A stretch of 64,000 nt of DNA from GCA-002722245 sp038154685 (GTDB lineage Bacteria; Bacteroidota; Bacteroidia; Flavobacteriales_C; GCA-002722245), in the NCBI GenBank assembly GCA_038154685.1, contig JAYPYW010000011.1:1-64000 (forward strand), written 5' to 3'. Of the stretch, positions 24,395 to 33,200 are shown piece after piece. A model generated the notes under the pieces. It did not search any database, was not told where the DNA came from, and was given only the letters and a program-made list of their open reading frames with translations. How positions within the stretch are numbered: position 1 is the first letter of the stretch; the number at the start of each line of letters is the position of its first letter. The translations under genes were made by a program, and so were the position numbers.

Positions 24395-26218
24395 TTATTC
24401 TGATTGGATAATTGAAAAGCTTGTACGTCTATTTTCCTGATGTTCTTGCTCGGTTTTAGCATCTTTAATTTTTAGTTTTTCTTCACCGTAACCTTTAGCA
24501 ACTAATCGCTCAGGATTAATACCATTTTTTATTAAGTACGAAACACAACTTTCAGCCCGTTTCTGAGACAGCTTTTGATTATATCTAGCGCTTCCTCTTG
24601 AGTCCGTGTGAGAAGAAAGTTCGATTTTAAGTTCAGGGTTGTCATTAAGTGTAATTACAAGACTATCAAGGATTTTTTCAGATTCAGGTCTCAAAGACCA
24701 TTTAGCTAAATCATACAATATCCCTTCCAAAGTAATCTCTCCTTTTGGGATAGGTTTTAAGTATAAGATTGATTTAAATTCTTGCTGGGATTGTTGGGTT
24801 ACTAAACTATCATACCCTTTAAAATAGCCCTCTTTTTTACCTATCAAATTGTATTTAGTTTTAGGTGTTAAGCTCCATTGTACTTCACCTTTAGAATTGG
24901 TTAAATTAGAGTCAAGTAATACTTCATTAATTAATTGGACTTTAGCCTCCGGAATGATTTCCTTCGTTTCGGAATTCAGAACTGTTACATCAACTAAAAT
25001 AGAGTATGGCTCGAATTTAAAAATATCCAAACAAAGCCCTCTACATGTATCGCACTCATTTCTGTTTGAAGAAACCCATTTTCTATCGTTTTTTTCAGCG
25101 TAAAAAACATCTTCTTTTCCGGAGTTAATAGGCATTCCTAAATTTCGAACTGTACCATTTGAAGAATCTAAGGCATAAACATCATAACCTCCTATTCCGT
25201 TTTCTGAATTAGAAGAATAAAAGAAAGTTCCTCCTTCATTAATATAAGGTGAAATATCATCTTGGTGAGTATTTACAATGTTATAATTACTTGCTGAATC
25301 AGCATTCCCGTATTTATCAATATTACAATACCAAATATCCATTAATCCTTTCCCTCCTGACCTATCACTAGCAAAGTAAATTCTTTTTGTTGTATGGTGG
25401 TAAAAGGGGTGAATAGCTCCACCTTTGTTAATGTTATCATTTAATTTTCTAGGCTGAGTATAAGCGCCATTAATCTTTTGAGTAAAATAAAGTTGGGAGT
25501 TTCCTTTTACATTGCTCGCGAAATAAATAATATGATTAACGGTATCTTCAGTAAAACTTGAAATCCCTTGTTTCCATTTCCCGATTACAATGGTTTCCGT
25601 TGAATTTATATTATTTCCATCTATTAAAACCTCATGAAGTTCAGAAGAATAACCATCATTTAAAACAATCGCTTTTTCAGAGGGGGTTAAATTATATATC
25701 GATTTTAATTGGCTAGAAACACGGTAAACATTAATAGTTTTTTTAGCTAATTTTTCTAATTCAACTTTACCCTTTTCAGCAATTCTCTTATCAATAATGG
25801 AAGGGTTAAGATCTAGCACTTTCTGATAATTTTGTTGTGCTATTAAAAGTTTATACTCTAACTGGGTTAACCTTTTATTTAACGGTCTGTTTTCTTTCCT
25901 TAAAATTGAATCTAATTGAGCATATTGGTAGCTATATAATAAAGCTTCAGCCCATTTAATTTTTAAAGAATTAAAAAGTGCTACCGAATCTACCTTTTCA
26001 GTGTTTATTTGGAATTGTAGGTTAGTTTGGTAAGGGTAGAAATTAACTCCATTACCATTATTATTAGAACCTTGAAAGACTTGTCTATATAAATCAGCCG
26101 CCTCAACATACCTCTTTTCTCCGAAAAACTTATCAGCAAAATAAATCTTTTTATTTAGGTCTTGTGCTAACAGGTTAGACCCAATAAATAAGAGCAATAT
26201 GTAAAAAAATCTTTTCAT
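24395..26218 (-). CDS. PorE-like OmpA-family protein (TPR, PD40, CRD, OmpA)
   Basis: 607 aa from ATG 26218, whose A is also the last base of the porP/sprF stop (TAATG), so translation is coupled. Signal peptide MKRFFYILLLFIGSNLLAQ. A TPR-like N-terminal part is followed by PD40 beta-propeller repeats (IYFASDRSGGKGLMDIW), a carboxypeptidase-regulatory-like beta-sandwich (near VLNSETKEIIPEAKVQL) and a C-terminal OmpA domain (SSHTDSRGSARYNQKLSQKR) that binds peptidoglycan. This order equals that of T9SS component PorE. It probably anchors the adhesin/PorP pair to the cell wall. A general OmpA/PD40 lipoprotein homologue is the alternative, though no lipobox Cys is seen. Confidence 0.88.
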   Translation of the reverse strand: MKRFFYILLLFIGSNLLAQDLNKKIYFADKFFGEKRYVEAADLYRQVFQGSNNNGNGVNFYPYQTNLQFQINTEKVDSVALFNSLKIKWAEALLYSYQYAQLDSILRKENRPLNKRLTQLEYKLLIAQQNYQKVLDLNPSIIDKRIAEKGKVELEKLAKKTINVYRVSSQLKSIYNLTPSEKAIVLNDGYSSELHEVLIDGNNINSTETIVIGKWKQGISSFTEDTVNHIIYFASNVKGNSQLYFTQKINGAYTQPRKLNDNINKGGAIHPFYHHTTKRIYFASDRSGGKGLMDIWYCNIDKYGNADSASNYNIVNTHQDDISPYINEGGTFFYSSNSENGIGGYDVYALDSSNGTVRNLGMPINSGKEDVFYAEKNDRKWVSSNRNECDTCRGLCLDIFKFEPYSILVDVTVLNSETKEIIPEAKVQLINEVLLDSNLTNSKGEVQWSLTPKTKYNLIGKKEGYFKGYDSLVTQQSQQEFKSILYLKPIPKGEITLEGILYDLAKWSLRPESEKILDSLVITLNDNPELKIELSSHTDSRGSARYNQKLSQKRAESCVSYLIKNGINPERLVAKGYGEEKLKIKDAKTEQEHQENRRTSFSIIQSE

Positions 26219-27207
26219 TAAAATATCGAACAACCCTTTTTAGTTTGAATATTGTCATTAAACTTCAAATTGTACAAAATTGAAAGTTCAAACGCACCAT
26301 TACCTTGGTTATAATTAGCAAGTCCAGAAACTGTGTAATCATAGGAGAATCCGTATTGCCATTGGTCGTTTTTTAGCCCTAACATCCCTACAATGGCATC
26401 ATCATTTCGGTAGCTTATTCCCAATAAAACCGCTCTCTTTTCGTTCCAATCTATTTGATTAATTATATCAAATAATAAAACTTCTGCTAGTTGCTGCTCC
26501 ATATAAATGAATTGTGTTTTCAGTTTATAATTGTCAGTAACCCTTGTTTCAGCTCCGATATTAGCAGTGACTCTATCTGGAAGGATAGCATTTTGCTCAA
26601 GTAGTGACTCGTTAACCGAACTTAAATGAAAATAGCTAAATCCAAAGTAAGGAGAAGTTTTAAACTTACTGTTAAAGTAAAAGTAGTTTACACCAATATT
26701 AAAATCAGCAACCATTACATTAAGTTTGGTATTGGCAAATATTTCCGAAGAAGGTAAACTGAAAGAACCTCCATCACTTGGAGAATATTGATCGGGTAAA
26801 TTTAAAGTGGTGAAGTCAACGCTTTTATTAAACAACCCTAACGCACCTCCAAAAGCCACATTATGGTAATTAAATAATTCTTTATTGTATGAAAGATTTA
26901 ATCTTGCTGTAAAAGTTTGGAAACTTCCCTGTCCAGCGACATCATTTATTATAGTTAACCCTGAAGCAATTCGCTTATTATGATATGGGAGTTTATATCC
27001 TAAGTTTAACATGTTAGTTACATATGGCTTATTCATTAAGCTTCTCCACTGATTGCGTGTATGAATTGAAGCTTGAATATCTCCATCAAAACTTCCTGTG
27101 TAAGAAGAATTGATAAAACTTGGCGCAGTGTAGTATTGCGAAAGATGATAATCTTGCGCTAAACTTACCGATGAGGTAAAAAGTAATATGTAAATCAATC
27201 TTCTCAT
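26218..27207 (-). CDS. PorP/SprF-family outer membrane protein
   Basis: 329 aa with signal peptide (RRLIYILLFTSSVSLAQ) and the family start DYHLSQYYTAPSFINSSYTG, followed by amphipathic strands of an outer-membrane beta-barrel. PorP/SprF proteins help export or anchor T9SS cargo with type-B sorting domains, and are typically encoded directly after the adhesin they serve. That is the case here: its ATG overlaps the adhesin stop as TAATG, and its own stop overlaps the next ATG in the same way. So adhesin, PorP/SprF and PorE-like protein are probably one complex. Confidence 0.92.
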   Translation of the reverse strand: MRRLIYILLFTSSVSLAQDYHLSQYYTAPSFINSSYTGSFDGDIQASIHTRNQWRSLMNKPYVTNMLNLGYKLPYHNKRIASGLTIINDVAGQGSFQTFTARLNLSYNKELFNYHNVAFGGALGLFNKSVDFTTLNLPDQYSPSDGGSFSLPSSEIFANTKLNVMVADFNIGVNYFYFNSKFKTSPYFGFSYFHLSSVNESLLEQNAILPDRVTANIGAETRVTDNYKLKTQFIYMEQQLAEVLLFDIINQIDWNEKRAVLLGISYRNDDAIVGMLGLKNDQWQYGFSYDYTVSGLANYNQGNGAFELSILYNLKFNDNIQTKKGCSIF

Positions 27208-30200
27208 TACCTTACAAGTGTGATATCACCTGTTTCTCTATATTTAGTTCCATCAAGTAAAGTACCTTCAAGTGTATATACATAAACACCATTTGGTTGA
27301 ATTTCACCTTTAAAATTCCCATCCCAACCTGTTCCAGGATCAAGGGATTGAAACACTTGTTGTCCCCATCGATTGTAAATAGTAAAAATCACATCCTGAT
27401 ATGGACCACCTTGAATAGGAACAACATCATTAATATTATCTCCATTTGGAGTGAATACCGAAGCAATTTTCGGAGGAGTTTTAACTATAAGAGGAAGAGA
27501 AATAACATCTAAACAGCCATTTGATTTTGATGCCGTAAGGGTAACAACAAACACCCCCGTATCTTGATAATTATATACAATCTGATTTCCTTCATCAAAC
27601 CCAATACCATCACCCAAATCCCATTCGAAAATTGAAGCATTTTGAGCATTTTCTGTTAGCGTTACATCTAATCCTAATTGAACAGATGAAGGACTGAAAT
27701 TAAAATTCGCTACTGGTAAATCTCCATCAATTTCCACTACAACAGTGGTGTCATTAATACAGCCTAAAGAATCGGTTACCGTCAATTTAACAGGATATCC
27801 TCCAGGAACGCTATATAGAACATTTGAAGTTTGAATAGAATCAAATTCCCCATTACCGAAATCCCAGAACAACCCTAATTGATCTGAATTTTCTGAATAA
27901 GCAGTACTTGTAAATATAGTTGAGTCACCGAAGCAAACACCATTAAAATCAAAATTAACAACTGGGAGAGGGTAAACAATTAATGAGTCTGAAAGTGTAT
28001 CTCTACAATTAAAATCACTTACTACAACTTGTGTTATTAAATAAGTTGAGTCTTTTGCGAAATAAAATTCAAAACTATCTTTCTCGATGACACTTTCATT
28101 TATTATCCATAATGTCGAATCGATTTCACCACTTGAGACAAAGGCAGTAGAATTAAATTTAGCCGCTTCATTTAAACAATGATTAAACAATTCAAAATTT
28201 GCCTTTGGTTTCGGGTATAAATCAAACTCTCTTGTTAAAGTATCCATACAGCCGTTACTTGTGTTAACAATTAACTCAACAGTATACTCTCCATCTATAC
28301 TGTATTGTTTGCTTGGATTTTGAATGCTCGAAAAAGTACCATCTCCAAAGTTCCAATGCCATTCTGAAATATCTTCTCCAGGAATAGTTGAAGCGTCAAT
28401 AAAGAATACAGAATCCTCAAAACATTCAGCTAAAACATTGAAATTTGCCTCCGGACCTTTGTAAATACTAATTGATTTATTTGTTGTATCTCTACAGCCT
28501 TTATCTGTTTCAATAATAAGGGAAACTTCATAGATACCATCCATTATAAAACTGTGTACAGGATTCTGGTTAGTACTCTGAAAACCATTATCAAAATCAT
28601 ACAACCAATTTGATATAATTCCACTTTTAACAGAACTACTATCATTAAAGGCTAATAATCCTCCTATACAACCAGATTCACTTCCAAAATTAGCAACTGG
28701 ATTAGGGAAGAAACTTAAATCCTTTTCAATAGAGTCAACACATCCATTAATTGAAGTGACTTTAAGTTCTACTGAAAAATCCCCTCCTGCTGTATAATTA
28801 TGTTTCGCGTTTTCAATATTAGAAACACTTCCATCTCCAAATTTCCACTCATAACTCAATGCCCCACTTGGAACACTAGAAGTGTTATAAAATTCCACTG
28901 AATCTCCAAAGCAAACACTTGGAGCTAAAAAGTTAGCTATTGGTTTTGGTTGTGCGTTAATCTCATAAGTATTTGAATCCACACAACCATTTAAAGTTGT
29001 TACAATCAATGTAACATTATAGGTTCCATCAGTAGCATATAAATGATTTATTTCTCCCCCTGATTTTGTTGTCTCATCACCAAGTTTCCACACTTGGTTA
29101 ACTATTGAATCATTTGTAGACAAGGTTAAACTTTTGAAATTAATCGAATCATTATAGCACGCTTCAATTGAACTAACACTAATAATTGGTTTACCCCAAA
29201 CATTAATTTCCCTTTCAACGGAATCCACACAATTATTATTTGAAGTTGCAATTAACTTAACAACATAGGTAGAGTCTTTTAAATAACTGTTATTTGGATT
29301 AATTCCACTACTAATATTACCATCACCAAAGTCCCAAGAATAATCAATTATACTTCCACTTGAAATAGTAGTTAAATTCAAAAAGGCATTGGTAGAATCT
29401 TCACAAACTTCCTCGGTAATGAAATCAACAACAGGAGCAGGATAAATATCAACCGACTTTATTAAACTATCAACACAGCTTTGATCAGTTGTTGCGATTA
29501 ATTTTATAGTATAATTTCCTGGTGTGTAAAGTTTTGTTGGATTTTGATCAGTGGATGATGTTCCATCTCCTAAATCCCAATTCCAACTATTAATAGATCC
29601 ATAACTAGCTAATGAGTTATCAATAAATGTAACCGAATCAATAAAACATTGCGGGGCAGCGGCGAAATCGATCAGAGGGACTGACCAAGAGGTTATGGTT
29701 TTTGTAATCGAATCTTTACACCCATTACTAGTTTCAACAATCAATTCAACATTAAAAACGGTATCGGAGCTAAATGTATTGATAGGGTTTTGTAAAATTG
29801 AATTAGACCCATCTCCAAAATCCCAAGTCCAATTAGAAATGAAGTCTCCTGTAATGGAAGAGTTGTCTGTAAACACAACCGGTGAATCTTCACAAGATTC
29901 TACAGCGTTAAAATCCGCTACTGGTGCAGGGTAAATATCCACTGATTTTATTATTGAATCCGTACATCCTCTATTGGTACTAGCAGTAAGTTTTATACTA
30001 TAATTTCCTGGTGTATAAAAGTGGACAGGAGAAGCTTCATTAGAAAAATTACCATCACCTAAATCCCAACTCCATGAATCAACAACACCTAGATTAATGG
30101 CTGAGGCATTTAAAAACCTAACACTATCTAAAAAACAAACAGGACTTGCATTAAAAGCTAATTCTGGTTTAGACCATGTAGTGATGTTTTTTGTAATTGA

Positions 30201-33200
30201 ATCTGAACATCCATTTGCTGTTGTAACGATTAATTTTACTGGAAAAACCGAATCTGTAATAAAAGTATTTGTTGGGTTTGGAAGAGAAGAAGCATTACCA
30301 TCTCCGAAATCCCAAACAAAGCTTGTTATAACATCATCTGTTATCAAAGAAGCATCCGTAAAGCTTGTTGCACTATCCAAACAAACCTCTTTTGCATCAA
30401 AATCTGCTTCTGGAGAGGGATAGATATTTAAATTTTTCTCAAGTGTATCTGAACATCCACCATCGTTACTTACAATTAATTCCACATCGTATTCCCCTGG
30501 ATTATATTTGTGAGCGGGATTAGTTAAAACTGATCCACTTCCATCACCAAAATGCCATTGTACAAAATTAATGTTCCCCAATTTTGATGTGCTTGAATTA
30601 GTAAACCTTACTGAGTCCAAATAACAAGTAGGTAAGGCTGAATAATTTGCTTCTGGAACCGACCAAACCGTAACCGATTTTGTTAAGGAATCAGAGCATC
30701 CATTATCCGAAGTAACCTTCAGGGTTACGTCAAAAATGCTATCATTTGAATACAAGTTATTTGCATTCTGATCAATTGAAGAATTACCATCACCAAAATT
30801 CCAATTCCAATTGGTTAAAGTTCCACTCGAAATTGAAGTATTATCAATAAAATTCATCTCAGTTCCTAAACAAACATCAGAAACATTAAAGTCAACTTTG
30901 GGACCATAGAAAACATCTAAATCTTGAACAATTGAATCAGAACACCCCTTATCTGTCTCCACAACTAGTTTTACATTATACGTTCCTGGAGCGAACATTT
31001 TCTTTAGATTTTGCTTAGTAGAAAACTCACCTGTTCCAAAATCCCAATTCCAACTATCAATTATCCCAAAATCTGCAGAGGACAAATCAACAAAGTCTAC
31101 AGAATCCACAAAACATTGAGGCGCAGCATTAAAATTTGGGGTTGGAACAGACCAAACCGGAACATACTTAGTAATTGTATCCTTACAATTATTTGCTGTT
31201 GTAACGGTAAGAGATACTAAGTACACAGAATCAATAGCGTAAATAAAATTTAAATTCTTTGCTGAACTGGTTTCTCCATTTCCTAGATTCCAATCCCATG
31301 CTGTAATCACATCACTTGATACAACCGAAGAATCAATTAATTGAGTAGAGTCCCCAAAACAAACCTGATTGAATCCAAAATTCGCTACGGGTGCCGGATA
31401 AATATCAAGTGATTTCACAATAGAGTCTCTACAACCATTGTTTGATTCAACCTTCAAATTAATATTATATTTCCCTGGAGTATAAAGCTTTTTGGGATAC
31501 TGATCATTAGAGTTAGTTCCATCCCCTAAATTCCATTCCCAAATTGCAATTGAACCATTTTGAAGAGTTGTTAAATCGTTAAATTGAACTGAATCAATAA
31601 AACATTGAGGGTCGGCTTCAAAATTTGCAATTGGATTTGAAAATACTTCAATGGAATCGATAATTGAATCCTTACAATTATTAGCACTTGTAACAACTAA
31701 CTGGACACGGAAAATAGAGTCGTTTAGATAGGTATGTGAGGGATTTTGAAGAGATGATAATGTCCCATCACCAAAATCCCATAACCATTGGCTAATAACA
31801 TCTCCAGAAATATTAGATGAATCTGTAAAATTCATCGAAACTCCTTGACAAACCTCAGTAAAATCAAAATCTGCTACTGGCGAAGGATATATATCTAAGC
31901 TTTTTGTTAAAGAATCAATACAACCAAAATCATTTTGGACAATTAATTTCACATCGTAAGTTCCAGGAGTAAATAGGTGTTTTGGATTTTGTTCTCCGGA
32001 CGAAGTGCCATCATCAAAATCCCAAGTCCAAGAGCTCAATTCCCCGAAGGTAGAATTAGAAGAATCAGTAAATGTAACCGAATCGATAAAACACTGAGGA
32101 GAACCACTAAAATTAACCGTAGGATTAGACCAAACCGTAATTGGTTGAACAGTGGTATCCGAACAGTTATTGGCAGTTTTAACAACTAACTGAACATTGT
32201 AAATACTATCCTTTGCAAATAAATGATTTGGGTTTTCAATAATTGATGTATTCCCATCACCAAAATCCCAAAGGAAGTCTGTAATAATATCACCTGTTAC
32301 ATATGAGCTGTCATTAAATATTGTATTATCTCCATCACAAACCTCTGATGTATTAAAGTGTGCAATCGGATTTGGATTTAATGTAAAGGCATTTGTAAGG
32401 GAATCCGAACAACCAAATACTGACGTTGCTACTAATTTGATATTGTAAACCCCTGGGCTGTATAAATGTTTAAGCGAATCTTGATTAGACGTATTCCCAT
32501 CACCTAAGTCCCAGGCATAATTACTAATAGATCCATTTTTGATTGTCACATTTCCGTTTAGCTCAATTGAATCAATGAAACACTCAGGCGTAACAGCAAA
32601 GCTCACCAAAGGAAGGGAATGAACTTCAATATTTTGAGTAATCGAATCTTTACAACCATTGTCGGATTCAACAACCAATTTGACTTCAAAAAGGGAGTCG
32701 TTGGCAAAAGTTCGATTTGGATTTTGAAGACTTGAAGTGGTACCATCACCAAAATCCCAAGTCCAGTAAGTAATTATTCCCGTATTAATTTTAGATGTAT
32801 CTATAAAATTGTTTGTACCTCCTAAACAAACTTCCGAAGTCTCAAATCCTGCCTCAGGTCCTGGAAAAATTGAAACAGACTTTGAAACTGAGTCTGTACA
32901 TCCAGAATCAGATGAAAGAACTAATTTTACAGTATAATCTCCTGGAACGTAAAGGTGGGTTGGACAGGTATCATTAGAAAAACTCCCATCTCCTAAATCC
33001 CACGAGTAAGATGTAATACTTCCATTTTTAATCGTACTCGAATCAACTATCTTAACAGAATCTAATACACATTGTGAAGCTCCGATAAAATCAGGAACTG
33101 GATTAGAGTTAACAGTAACTGTCCGGCTTAAAGTATCCTTACAACCATTATTTGAGGTAGTGATCAATTCAACGGTATAGGTAGAATCTACGCTATAAAT